Program-made: the position numbers and the translations under genes
Shown: positions 8,782 to 17,148 of the stretch, one piece after another
Position numbering within the stretch: the first letter of the stretch is position 1
Layout of the letters: the number at the start of each line of letters is the position of its first letter
Assembly: GCA_030682835.1 (NCBI GenBank)
Contig: JAUXNG010000033.1
Location: forward strand, 21,196 to 85,195
Source: Hydrogenophaga sp.
GTDB taxonomy: Bacteria > Pseudomonadota > Gammaproteobacteria > Burkholderiales > Burkholderiaceae_C
Length of the DNA: 64,000 bases
Reading direction: 5' to 3'
The notes under the pieces: generated by a model
Databases searched by the model: none
Told to the model about the DNA's origin: nothing
Seen by the model: the letters and a program-made list of their open reading frames with translations, nothing else

Positions 8782-8821
8782 GGTGGGCTCCTGATGGTCG
8801 CGTGGGTGAATCGAGGACTGC

Positions 8822-8852
8822 ATTGTCAGGCTTCACACGGTGTCAAGGTCAA
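8822..8852 (-). promoter_or_regulatory. CueR-type promoter of copZ-cueR
   Basis: Read on the reverse strand: -35 TTGACC (8852-8847), a 19-bp spacer, and -10 GACAAT (8827-8822). The spacer carries the dyad CTTGACAC-CG-TGTGAAG, with one mismatch between arms, like known CueR boxes. A 19-bp spacer is diagnostic of MerR-type activation. Confidence 0.72.
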
Positions 8853-8924
8853 GCCGGCCTGTCAAGGCAGTCCCGTCGGGTGGTTTCACGCGGGCGGCCT
8901 GTCACACCTCGGTACACGACGTGC

Positions 8925-8955
8925 TTGACCTTCCCATCGGGGTAAAGCTTATGCT
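8925..8955 (+). promoter_or_regulatory. CueR-type promoter of copA
   Basis: -35 TTGACC at 8925-8930, 19-bp spacer, -10 TATGCT at 8950-8955. The spacer begins TTCCCATCGGGG, a degenerate dyad. The -10 ends only six bases before the copA ATG (8962), so transcription would begin at or next to the start codon, implying a leaderless copA mRNA. Confidence 0.62.
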
Positions 8956-8961
8956 GCACGC

Positions 8962-11298
8962 ATGAACACCGCTGCCCTGAACCCTTCCACACCAGACCCT
9001 GCGCACGCGCCGGGTGCGGCCACACAGATCGACATTGGCATCGGGGGCATGACCTGTGCCTCCTGCGTTTCGCGGGTCGAGAAGACACTGAAGAAGCAGG
9101 CGGGCGTCACGGCGGCCACCGTCAACCTGGCCACCGAATCGGCACGCGTGACGCTCGACGGCACGGGCGATGACGCCGAGGCACTGGCCCGCCTGAAGCG
9201 CGCCGTGCGCGACGCGGGCTACGAGCCGCGCAGCGTGGAGGCGCTGGATGAGGCCGCGAATGCGCGCTGGCTGGGCCTGCCGCGCGACCTGTGGCCGGTG
9301 CTCATTGCCGTGCTGCTGTCGGCGCCGCTGGTGGTGCCCATGGTGGGCGATCTGTTCGGGCGGCACTGGATGCTGCCGGCCTGGATCCAGTTCCTGCTGG
9401 CCACGCCGGTGCAGTTCGTGCTGGGCGCGCGCTTCTACAAGGCCGGCTGGCACGCGCTGAAGGCGCGCACCGGCAACATGGAACTGCTGGTGGCCATCGG
9501 CACCACCGCGGGCTGGGCCTTGTCCACCTGGCTGTGGTGGCGGGGCGAGCCGGGCGAGATGGTGCACCTGTACTACGAGGCCTCGGCCGTGGTGATCACC
9601 CTGGTGCTGCTGGGCAAGTGGCTGGAGGCACGCGCCAAACGGCAGACCACCAGCGCCATCCGGGCCCTGCAGGCGCTGCGGCCGGAGCGTGCCCATCTGC
9701 TGCCCGATGGCGTGCGGCGGCTGGAGCTGACCGACGTGGGTGTGGACGAGCTGCTGCCGGGCGACGTCATCCGCGTGCTGCCGGGTGAGCGCTTCGCCGC
9801 CGACGGCGAGGTGCTGCTGGGCCACACGCAGGCCGACGAATCCATGCTCACCGGCGAGTCCATGCCGGTGACCAAGCAGGCCGGCGACGGCGTGACGGGC
9901 GGGTCGCTCAACGGAGAAGGCGCGGTCGAGGTGCGGGTGCGCGCGGTGGGCGCGCAGAGCGTGCTGGCCCAGATCATCGGCATGGTGCAGGACGCCCAGG
10001 CGGCCAAGGCGCCGGTGCAGCGGATGGTGGACCAGGTGGCTGCGGTGTTCGTGCCCGTCGTGCTGGTGATCGCGGTGCTCACGCTGGCGGTCTGGCTCTA
10101 CCTGGGAACACCCATCGAAGAAGCCATGCTCCACGCCGTGGCGGTGCTGGTGATCGCCTGCCCGTGCGCACTCGGACTGGCCACACCCGCGGCCATCATG
10201 GCCGGCACCGGCGTGGCCGCGCAGCACGGCATTCTCATCAAGGACGCGCAGGCGCTGGAGCTGGCGCACCGGGTGGACACGGTGGCGTTTGACAAGACCG
10301 GCACCCTTACCGAAGGTCACCCACGGCTGCGCCTGATCGAGGCCGCGCCCGGTGTGGACGAACTGGCGGTGCTGGAAGCCGCTGGTGCCCTGCAGGCGCA
10401 GAGCGCGCACCCGCTGGCCCGGGCCGTGCTGGAGGCCGCCGCCGCGCGCGGGCTGGTGGTGGCGCCGGACGCAGCGCAGGACGTGCAGGCGATCGCAGGC
10501 CGCGGGAGCCAGGGTGTCGTGAAGGGTGTGAGCCTGGCACTGGGCAGCCTGCGCTGGATGGACGAGCTGGGCGCCGCGCTGGGCTCGCTGGCACCTCGGG
10601 CGCAGGCCATGCAGACCGATGGCTCCACCGTGTCGGCACTGGCCGCCCAGGGGACCGACGGGCAGTGGACACCGATGGCCCTGCTGGCTTTTGGCGACGA
10701 GCCCAAGCCAGGCGCGGCCGCTGCCATTGCGCGGCTGCGGGCGCAGGGCCTGCGGGTCTTCATGGTCTCGGGCGACAACCAGGGCGCTGCGCTGGCCATG
10801 GCCCGCACGCTGGGCCTGCGCGCCGAAGACGGCGAGGTTATCGCCGAGGTGCTGCCGGGCGACAAGGCCGCGGTGGTGGAAGCGCTGCGCCACGGTCGCC
10901 CGGGCTCGATACCGCAGGGAAGCAGCGGGCCTGTGCACCGGGTGGCCATGGTGGGCGATGGCGTGAACGATGCCCCGGCACTGGCCGCGGCCGACGTCGG
11001 CATGGCCATGAGCCACAGCCAGGGCGGCAGTTCGGACGTGGCGATGCACGCCGCCGGCATCACCCTCATGCGGGGCGATCCGGCGCTGGTGGCCGCTGCG
11101 CTCGACATTTCACGGCGCACCGTGTCCAAGATCCGGCAGAACCTCTTCTGGGCCTTCGCCTACAACGTGGCGGGCATCCCGCTTGCTGCGCTGGGCTTCC
11201 TGAGCCCGGTGGTGGCCGGCGCGGCGATGGCGCTCAGCTCGGTCAGCGTGGTCAGCAATGCCTTGCTGCTCAAGCGCTGGAAGCCGCCGGTGAAGTGA
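8962..11298 (+). CDS. copA: Cu(I)-exporting P1B-type ATPase CopA
   Basis: 778-aa P-type ATPase that pumps Cu(I) out of the cytoplasm. One N-terminal HMA domain, GGMTCASC with C32 and C35; membrane CPC motif at C400-P-C402 (ACPCALGLATP); phosphorylation motif DKTGTLTEG with D444; hinge MVGDGVNDAPALAAADVG; TGES in the actuator domain. A C-terminal pair of membrane segments completes the fold. Divergent from copZ-cueR and preceded by a 19-bp-spacer promoter. No Shine-Dalgarno is seen before ATG 8962, and the promoter lies too close for a normal leader, so the message may be leaderless. Confidence 0.95.
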   Translation: MNTAALNPSTPDPAHAPGAATQIDIGIGGMTCASCVSRVEKTLKKQAGVTAATVNLATESARVTLDGTGDDAEALARLKRAVRDAGYEPRSVEALDEAANARWLGLPRDLWPVLIAVLLSAPLVVPMVGDLFGRHWMLPAWIQFLLATPVQFVLGARFYKAGWHALKARTGNMELLVAIGTTAGWALSTWLWWRGEPGEMVHLYYEASAVVITLVLLGKWLEARAKRQTTSAIRALQALRPERAHLLPDGVRRLELTDVGVDELLPGDVIRVLPGERFAADGEVLLGHTQADESMLTGESMPVTKQAGDGVTGGSLNGEGAVEVRVRAVGAQSVLAQIIGMVQDAQAAKAPVQRMVDQVAAVFVPVVLVIAVLTLAVWLYLGTPIEEAMLHAVAVLVIACPCALGLATPAAIMAGTGVAAQHGILIKDAQALELAHRVDTVAFDKTGTLTEGHPRLRLIEAAPGVDELAVLEAAGALQAQSAHPLARAVLEAAAARGLVVAPDAAQDVQAIAGRGSQGVVKGVSLALGSLRWMDELGAALGSLAPRAQAMQTDGSTVSALAAQGTDGQWTPMALLAFGDEPKPGAAAAIARLRAQGLRVFMVSGDNQGAALAMARTLGLRAEDGEVIAEVLPGDKAAVVEALRHGRPGSIPQGSSGPVHRVAMVGDGVNDAPALAAADVGMAMSHSQGGSSDVAMHAAGITLMRGDPALVAAALDISRRTVSKIRQNLFWAFAYNVAGIPLAALGFLSPVVAGAAMALSSVSVVSNALLLKRWKPPVK

Positions 11299-11466
11299 AC
11301 GAGGCATCTGCCTCGCGCGGACGGGTGGCTACACCGAAAACCCCGCGGGCGTGGCGCGGCGGGTTACCACCCGCAAACCTGCGCAGTGCTACTGTCGAGC
11401 CCTTCCTTGAAGCGTGCCGCTGCCCGACGGGCCGGCCGCTTCATGTCATTTCCGAAAGCGATTCCC

Positions 11467-12522
11467 ATGCTGTTCTCCCCTCTGCAAGCCGGTGCCTTCA
11501 CGCTGCCCAACCGTGTGCTGATGGCGCCGCTGACCCGTGCCCGCGCCAGTGACGGCCACCTGCCCAACGCCCTCATGGCCGAGTACTACGCCCAGCGCGC
11601 CAGCGCTGGCCTGATCGTGACCGAGTGCACCATGATCAGCCCCGCCACCTCGGCCTTCGTGGCTGAGCCGGGCATCTACAACGACGAGCAGGTCCAGGCC
11701 TGGCGGCAGGTGACCGACGCGGTGCACGCCAGGGGCGGGCGCATCGTGCTGCAGATCTGGCACGCGGGGCGTGCGGCGCACCCGGCCCTCAATGGCGGGG
11801 CACCCACCGTGTCGGCCAGCGCCCTGGTGGCCGAGGGCGAGACCCAGACACCCGACGGCAAGCTGCCCAATGCCGTGCCGCATGCCCTGCGCACCGATGA
11901 AATTTCCGCCATCGTGGAAGCCTTCGCCGAGGCCGCTCGCCAGGCCGTGAAAGCCGGCTTCGACGGTGTCGAGGTGCACGGCGCCAACGGTTACCTGATC
12001 GACCAGTTCCTGCGCGACGGCTCCAACCGGCGCGCCGATGCCTACGGCGGTTCGCTGGAGAACCGGGCGCGTTTCCTGTTCGAGGTGCTCGCTGCCGTGA
12101 GCGCGGCGATCGGGTCTGACCGGGTGGGCCTGCGACTGTCGCCGCTGAACAGCTACAACAGCATGAAAGACAGCGATCCGGTGGGCCTGGTCTCGTTCCT
12201 GGCCGAGCACCTGAACCGCTTCAACCTGGCCTACCTGCACCTGATGCGGGCCGACTTCTTCCAGGCCCAGACCGGCGATGTGGTGACGCCGGCCCGTGCC
12301 CTCTACAAGGGCGTGCTGGTGGGCAACATGGGCTACAGCGGCGAGGAGGCCACCCGGGCCATCGAAGCCGGTCAGCTGGACGCCGTGGCCTTTGGCACCG
12401 CCTTCCTGGCCAACCCGGACCTGCCCGCGCGGCTGCAGGGCGGCGCCCCGCTCAATGCACCGGACGCCAGCACCTTCTACACGCCCGGGCCCAGGGGCTA
12501 CACCGATTACCCGTCGCTCTGA
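11467..12522 (+). CDS. Old Yellow Enzyme-family alkene reductase (NemA-like)
   Basis: 351-aa FMN oxidoreductase, TIM barrel. Hallmarks: LMAPLTRARA near the N terminus, LQIWHAGRAAHP, GFDGVEVHGANGYLIDQFLR, the NRRADAYGGSLENRARF signature, RLSPLN, and the C-terminal FMN-phosphate site GVLVGNMGY followed by VAFGTAFLANPDL. Members reduce activated C=C bonds of enones, maleimides and nitro compounds using NADPH. ATG 11467 (MLFSPLQAGAF) is the family-like start; ATG 11443 is eight codons upstream. Single gene following copA with no obvious operon partner; NemA-type enzymes often serve in electrophile stress. Confidence 0.9.
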   Translation: MLFSPLQAGAFTLPNRVLMAPLTRARASDGHLPNALMAEYYAQRASAGLIVTECTMISPATSAFVAEPGIYNDEQVQAWRQVTDAVHARGGRIVLQIWHAGRAAHPALNGGAPTVSASALVAEGETQTPDGKLPNAVPHALRTDEISAIVEAFAEAARQAVKAGFDGVEVHGANGYLIDQFLRDGSNRRADAYGGSLENRARFLFEVLAAVSAAIGSDRVGLRLSPLNSYNSMKDSDPVGLVSFLAEHLNRFNLAYLHLMRADFFQAQTGDVVTPARALYKGVLVGNMGYSGEEATRAIEAGQLDAVAFGTAFLANPDLPARLQGGAPLNAPDASTFYTPGPRGYTDYPSL

Positions 12523-12656
12523 GACGACGCCGCCGGCCGCACAGGCGGCCCGGCGCCCCGTTTTTTGACATGGGTCAACGCCGTGCACAAGGTTCTCGGG
12601 GATGCTAGGGGCAGACAGCTGTTGAACAGCCGCCCCCACCCGACGGAGACAAACCC

Positions 12657-13247
12657 ATGACACACGAAGCCCTGCGCGTGATACGCGACGAACACGCCAC
12701 CCTGGCCGCCATGCTGCAGTCGCTCATGCAGATGGTGAAGCGCGGCCCCGACCCCGATGGCTCTGGCCAGCACGAGCTGTACTTCGATGTGCTGCGGGCC
12801 ATGCTGTTCTACATCGACGAGTTCCCCGAGCAGCTGCACCACCCGAAAGAATCGGACCTGCTGTTCCCGCGCGTTGCGCGGGCGGCTCCGAAACTGATGC
12901 CGGTGATCGACCAGCTGGAGCGCGACCACCACAGTGGCGAGCCCCGCGTGCGCGAACTCATGCACCTGCTGATGGCCTGGGAATACCTGGGCGATGGGCG
13001 GCGCAAAGTCTTCGAGGACGAGGTGACCCGCTATGTGGAGTTCTACCTGCAGCACATGCGGCTGGAAGAAACCGAGATCCTGCCCGCGGCCGAGCAGCAC
13101 CTCACCGATGAAGACTGGCATGCGCTCAACGCCGCCTTTGCCACCAACCGCGACCCGCTGAACGGCCGCGTGCCGCGCGACCCCCAGTTCGACCGCCTGT
13201 TCACGCGCATCGTGATGCGCGCACCCTCGCCCGTCGGCCTGGGCTGA
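12657..13247 (+). CDS. Hemerythrin HHE-domain protein
   Basis: 196-aa cytoplasmic four-helix protein. Putative di-iron ligands: H14 (IRDEHATL), H61/H62 and E65 (QLHHPKESDLLFP), H91/H92 and E95 (ERDHHSGEPR) and the late HMRLEETEILP segment. Family members bind O2 or NO, or help repair iron-sulfur clusters. Start ATG 12657 preceded by GGAG. Not obviously in an operon. The specific ligand is unknown. Confidence 0.85.
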   Translation: MTHEALRVIRDEHATLAAMLQSLMQMVKRGPDPDGSGQHELYFDVLRAMLFYIDEFPEQLHHPKESDLLFPRVARAAPKLMPVIDQLERDHHSGEPRVRELMHLLMAWEYLGDGRRKVFEDEVTRYVEFYLQHMRLEETEILPAAEQHLTDEDWHALNAAFATNRDPLNGRVPRDPQFDRLFTRIVMRAPSPVGLG

Positions 13248-13326
13248 TCCCGCGACACGTCCGCCGCATCCCGCGGAATACGGGCGCGACCGCGTCGGCC
13301 ACCCGCTAGCGCCACAATGGCCGGTC

Positions 13327-14571
13327 ATGCCCGACCGCCACCCTGCCGCCTCACCGTCAGCACCCGATCCGGGCGCGGACCGCACGCCTTATGTGCGCCT
13401 GGCGCTCGCGCTCTCGCTGGGCGCAGCGGTGTCGCTGGGCATCACCCGGTTTGCCTACGGCCTGTTGCTGCCCACCATGCGCGAAGACCTCGGCTGGAGC
13501 TACACGCTGGCCGGGGCCATGAACACCTTCAACGCCGTGGGCTACCTGCTGGGTGCCCTGGCCACACCCTGGCTGCTGCGCCGCACAGCGCCCACCGCGC
13601 TGCTGCTCTGGGGTTCGGCGCTGGCCACACTCTTCATGGCGCTCAGCGGTTTTTTCACCACGGCGGGACCCTTGTTGGCGCAGCGGCTGCTGGCGGGCGT
13701 GGCCAGCGCGCTGGTGTTCATCGCAGGCGGGCTGCTGGCGGCACGCCTGGGCGCACGGCAGCCGCAGCGCAGCGGCTTCCTGCTCGGCATCTACTACGGC
13801 GGCACCGGCCTGGGCATCGTGCTCTCGGCCGTGGGCGTGCCCTGGGTGCTGGGACGGGCCGCCGGTGTGCCCCACGCGTGGGCCTGGGCCTGGTGGGGGC
13901 TGGCCCTGCTGTGTGCACTGGCCACCGTGCTGCTGGCATGGCCGGCGCGGGTGCTCGGTGGCCACGCGGCGCCCGTACCCGCGGCAGCCCGCACCGGTAG
14001 CGCGGCCCATGCCGAACGCGTATTCCGACCCCGCGATTTCGCGTTTGCGCTCGCGGGCTACACCGGCTTTGGCGTGGGTTACATCGGCTACATGACCTTC
14101 GTGATCGCGCTGCTGCGCGAGCAAGGCAGCACGCCCGGTGACATCACGCTGTACTACGCGCTGCTGGGTGTGGCGGTGATGGCGTCGTCGCGCATCTGGG
14201 CGGGCCTGCTGGACCGGCACCGCAGCGGGCAGGCGCTGGCGCGGCTCAACGCCCTGCTGGGCGTGGCGGCCATCGTGCCGGCGCTCACCAGCGCCTGGCC
14301 GCTGGTGCTGGCCTCGGGCCTGCTGTTTGGCGCCGTGTTCCTGTCGGTGGTGGCATCCACCACAGCGCTGGTGCGGCACAACCTGCCGCCCGCCCAGTGG
14401 GCGGCGGGCATCAGCGCTTTCACCATCGTGTTCGCCGCCGGGCAGATCGTCGGCCCCACGGTGGTGGGCTTCATTGCCGACGGGCCGGGCGGCCTGGCGC
14501 GCGGCCTGGTGTTCTCGGCCGTGGCGCTGTGGCTGGGTGCTGCGCTGGCCTCGCGGCAGCGCGCGCTCTGA
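13327..14571 (+). CDS. YbfB/YjiJ-family MFS transporter
   Basis: 414 aa with about 12 hydrophobic segments. The N-terminal signature [20 protein letters not shown] and the next segment, [20 protein letters not shown], match the YbfB/YjiJ (MFS_4) subgroup of the major facilitator superfamily. Substrate unknown. ATG 13327; no partner gene. About 90 bp ahead of the YebC-like gene, which has its own ribosome binding site. Confidence 0.82.
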   Translation: MPDRHPAASPSAPDPGADRTPYVRLALALSLGAAVSLGITRFAYGLLLPTMREDLGWSYTLAGAMNTFNAVGYLLGALATPWLLRRTAPTALLLWGSALATLFMALSGFFTTAGPLLAQRLLAGVASALVFIAGGLLAARLGARQPQRSGFLLGIYYGGTGLGIVLSAVGVPWVLGRAAGVPHAWAWAWWGLALLCALATVLLAWPARVLGGHAAPVPAAARTGSAAHAERVFRPRDFAFALAGYTGFGVGYIGYMTFVIALLREQGSTPGDITLYYALLGVAVMASSRIWAGLLDRHRSGQALARLNALLGVAAIVPALTSAWPLVLASGLLFGAVFLSVVASTTALVRHNLPPAQWAAGISAFTIVFAAGQIVGPTVVGFIADGPGGLARGLVFSAVALWLGAALASRQRAL

Positions 14572-14663
14572 GCCGGCGGCCCGCGTGCGACCTTGCCCTA
14601 AACTGGGCACCCCTTTTTCGCCACACACAACGGCCCGCAGGAGCCACACAAAGGAACACCGCC

Positions 14664-15377
14664 ATGGGCGCGCAGTGGAAAGCAAAACACAAAGACCTGG
14701 CCGCCAACGCCAAAGGCCGGCTGTTCGGCAAGCTGGCCAAAGACATCATGATCGCCGCCCGCCACGGCGCCGACCCGGCGGCCAACGCCCGCCTGCGGCT
14801 GGTGGTGGAACAGGCCCGCAAGGTGTCCATGCCCAAGGACACGCTGGACCGCGCCATCAAGAAAGGCGCCGGCCTCACCGGTGAAGCCGTGCATTTCGAC
14901 CACGTGGTCTACGAAGGTTTTGCGCCCCATCGCGTGCCGGTGATGGTGGAATGCCTGACCGACAACGTGAACCGCGCCGCGTCTGAAATGCGGGTGCTGT
15001 TCCGCAAGGGCCAGCTCGGCACGTCCGGCTCGGTGGCCTGGGACTTCGACCACCTGGGCATCATCGAAGCCGAGGCCAGCCAGCCCGGCGTCGATCCCGA
15101 GCTGGCCGCCATCGAAGCCGGCGCGCAAGATCTGGAGCCGGGTGAGGACGGTGGTGCCACCGTGTTCTACACCGCGCCCACCGAACTGGATCTGGTGAGC
15201 CGCGCGCTGCCCGCGCAGGGCTTCACGGTGCAATCGGCCAAGCTGGGCTACCGGCCGAAGAACCCGGTGGACCCGGCCAGCCTGAGCGCCGAGCAGCTGG
15301 CCGAGGTGGAAGCCTTCCTGGCAGCGCTGGACGACAACGAAGACGTGCAGAACGTGTTCGCCGGCCTGGGCGGCTGA
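14664..15377 (+). CDS. YebC/PmpR/TACO1-family protein
   Basis: 237-aa member of the conserved YebC family. Opening [20 protein letters not shown] is close to the family's MAGHSKWAN..K..KGK start; then [20 protein letters not shown], the invariant [17 protein letters not shown] [14 protein letters not shown], and the C-terminal VQNVF. Recent work on the family points to relief of ribosome stalling; older work described transcriptional regulation. Start ATG 14664 has AAGGA 10 bases upstream. The start MGAQWK rather than MAGHSK indicates the YeeN-like branch, i.e. probably a second YebC paralogue in the genome. Confidence 0.88.
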   Translation: MGAQWKAKHKDLAANAKGRLFGKLAKDIMIAARHGADPAANARLRLVVEQARKVSMPKDTLDRAIKKGAGLTGEAVHFDHVVYEGFAPHRVPVMVECLTDNVNRAASEMRVLFRKGQLGTSGSVAWDFDHLGIIEAEASQPGVDPELAAIEAGAQDLEPGEDGGATVFYTAPTELDLVSRALPAQGFTVQSAKLGYRPKNPVDPASLSAEQLAEVEAFLAALDDNEDVQNVFAGLGG

Positions 15378-15451
15378 ACGCGGCCTGCCGCCATTCCCTT
15401 GCGCCACCTGTCGCAGAATGCAGGCTTTTGAACCTTGAAGATCGCCACCCG

Positions 15452-15709
15452 ATGAACGACGCCACCCACACCCCCGCCCAGCCTCCCCTGCCCGACCACC
15501 TGTCCATCGACCCGCGCAGCCCGCACCACGTGGCCGCCGTGTTCGAGCACGACATCGGCATCCGCTTCAACGGCCAGGAACGCGTGGACGTGGAGGAGTA
15601 CTGCATCAGCGAAGGCTGGATCAAGGTGCCCGCCGGCAAGACGCTGGACCGCAAGGGCCGCCCGCTGCTGCTCAAGCTCAAGGGCACGGTCGAGGTGTTC
15701 TACAAGTGA
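15452..15709 (+). CDS. DUF3297 family protein
   Basis: 85-aa soluble protein of unknown function. Typical family core: LPDHLSIDPRSPHHVAAVFE, DIGIRFNGQERVDVEEYCIS, GWIKVPAGKTLDRKGRPLL. Small, acidic N terminus, conserved across proteobacteria. ATG 15452 chosen because conservation starts soon after it. Followed by a strong terminator. Confidence 0.85.
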   Translation: MNDATHTPAQPPLPDHLSIDPRSPHHVAAVFEHDIGIRFNGQERVDVEEYCISEGWIKVPAGKTLDRKGRPLLLKLKGTVEVFYK

Positions 15710-15755
15710 GGCGCCGACGTGCGGGCCGGTGATTCCGGCCCTGAAATCTCCCACC

Positions 15756-15776
15756 AGGCGCTTCGGCGCCTTTTTT
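15756..15776 (+). terminator. Rho-independent terminator after DUF3297
   Basis: AGGCGC-TTCG-GCGCCT hairpin with a stable UUCG tetraloop at 15756-15771, followed directly by T6 and GTTTTT. Confidence 0.9.
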
Positions 15777-15800
15777 GTTTTTGAACGTCTAGCGCCTCCG

Positions 15801-16020
15801 GCACAAGCCTGTGCATATCTCCAGAACAAGTGACCGGTTATCCACAGCAATGTGGACAGTTCAGGTCTTATCCCCGATCCGGTCCGCCAGCAAAGGGGTG
15901 CTTTTCACAGGGCTGTGCGCTCGGCAAGTCCTTGTCAGGTCAGTAGAAACGCGGGTTGTGCACAGAAAAAGCCGCCCTCTACTACTGCTACTAATTTGTA
16001 TTAAAGCTATAGAGAGATAA
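15801..16020 (+). promoter_or_regulatory. DnaA-box / DnaA-trio-like element, copy B
   Basis: Fills most of the 490-bp gap between DUF3297 and the agmatinase gene. In the same order and spacing as copy A: reverse box ATATGCACA (15810-15818), forward consensus box TTATCCACA (15838-15846), extra weak sites TGTGGACAG (15850-15858) and TTATCCCCG (15868-15876), TTGTGCACA (15956-15964), CTACTACTGCTACTA (15979-15993), then an AT-rich tail ending TATAGAGAGATAA. The two copies differ at about a third of positions but the motifs and the tract CTCTACTACTGCTACTAATT are kept exactly, which implies selection on function rather than recent duplication. Confidence 0.6.
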
Positions 16021-16201
16021 CAAAGGCCGGGCCCCGGAACCCCTCAGACCCCGTCAAACGGGCCTCCAGACGACCCCGTCCGGCGATGGCTGTGGCCGGC
16101 GGCGGCGGATTGGATCCATGGTTGGGCCGCTGTCGCGCTATCTTTTGAGGCCAATTCGGCCGCCGGTGCGCGCCACGACTTCACATGCAAAGGTCCACGC
16201 C

Positions 16202-17146
16202 ATGTCCATGGGACAGTTCGCCTACGCCAGCAACACCAACCGTTTTCTTGCCGCCGAGCCGCTGGTAAACCAGCCCTTTGCCATCGCGGGCGTGCCGTTT
16301 GACGGCGTGGTGACGAACCGGCCGGGCGCGCGCTTTGGCCCGCAGGCCATTCGCGCCGCCAGCCTGATGCTGTGTGACGGTATTCACCCGCATTTCGACG
16401 TGTCACCGCTGGCCCATCTGGGCGATGCGCTGGACATGCGCCTGCCCAACGCCTCGCCGTTGAGCGAGGTGCGCCAGCACATCCAGGCGCAGGCCGCTGC
16501 GCTCATGGCGCGCCACCACTGCGTGTTCCTGGGCGGCGACCATTCGGTGACGCTGGCGCTGCTGCGCGCCGCGCGCGAGCAGCACGGCGAGGCGCTGGCC
16601 TGCGTGCACTTCGACGCGCACTGCGACACCTGGAGCGACCACTTTGGCGAGCCCTCGGGCCACGGCACCTGGACGTATGAAGCCATTCAGGAAGGTCTGA
16701 TCAGCCCGGCGCACACGGTGCAGATCGGCATACGCTCCAGCGGCGAACGCGCGGCGCGCGAGTACGTGGCCGAGCAGGGCGGGCAGATTTTCTCGGCGCG
16801 TGCCCTGCGCGGTCTGGATGGTGCCGGGCTGCAGCCGGCTATTGAGGCCATCCGCTCGCGCATGGGTGAGCGGCCCTGCTACCTGACACTGGACATCGAC
16901 GTGCTCGACCCGGCTTTCGCCCCCGGCACGGGCACGCCCGAGCCGGGCGGCCTCACCAGCTCGCAGGTGCTCACCTTCCTGGAAGAATTGGCCGGCCTGA
17001 ACTGGGTGGGCATGGACTGCGTGGAAGTGGCGCCCGCCTACGACCACGCCGAGCTGACCAGCAACGCCGCGGCCACCTTTGTGTGGACTTACCTGAGCGG
17101 CCAGGTGGCACGCCAGCTGGGCCGCCTGCCCCGGCCAGGAGCCTGA
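16202..17146 (+). CDS. speB: Agmatinase / ureohydrolase-family enzyme (SpeB-like)
   Basis: 314-aa arginase-fold Mn enzyme. Metal ligands are visible: H114 in GGDHS, D138, H140 and D142 in FDAHCD, D231 and D233 in DIDVLDPAFAPGTGTPEPGG. These hydrolyse a guanidino group to urea. Agmatinase (agmatine to putrescine) is the best reading because the next genes are for putrescine use; guanidinobutyrase, which would yield GABA, is the main alternative. ATG 16202 is chosen, with ATG 16208 two codons later possible. It is followed after 2 bp by the puuB-like gene, so the two are translationally linked. Copy B of the DnaA-like element lies 180 bp upstream. Confidence 0.86.
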   Translation: MSMGQFAYASNTNRFLAAEPLVNQPFAIAGVPFDGVVTNRPGARFGPQAIRAASLMLCDGIHPHFDVSPLAHLGDALDMRLPNASPLSEVRQHIQAQAAALMARHHCVFLGGDHSVTLALLRAAREQHGEALACVHFDAHCDTWSDHFGEPSGHGTWTYEAIQEGLISPAHTVQIGIRSSGERAAREYVAEQGGQIFSARALRGLDGAGLQPAIEAIRSRMGERPCYLTLDIDVLDPAFAPGTGTPEPGGLTSSQVLTFLEELAGLNWVGMDCVEVAPAYDHAELTSNAAATFVWTYLSGQVARQLGRLPRPGA

Positions 17147-17148
17147 GC

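Noticed and set aside
1811..16020. Idea that one of the DnaA-box clusters is the chromosomal oriC
   Set aside because: dnaA, dnaN, rpmH and gyrB are not in the window and there are two such elements; kept as oriC-like only.
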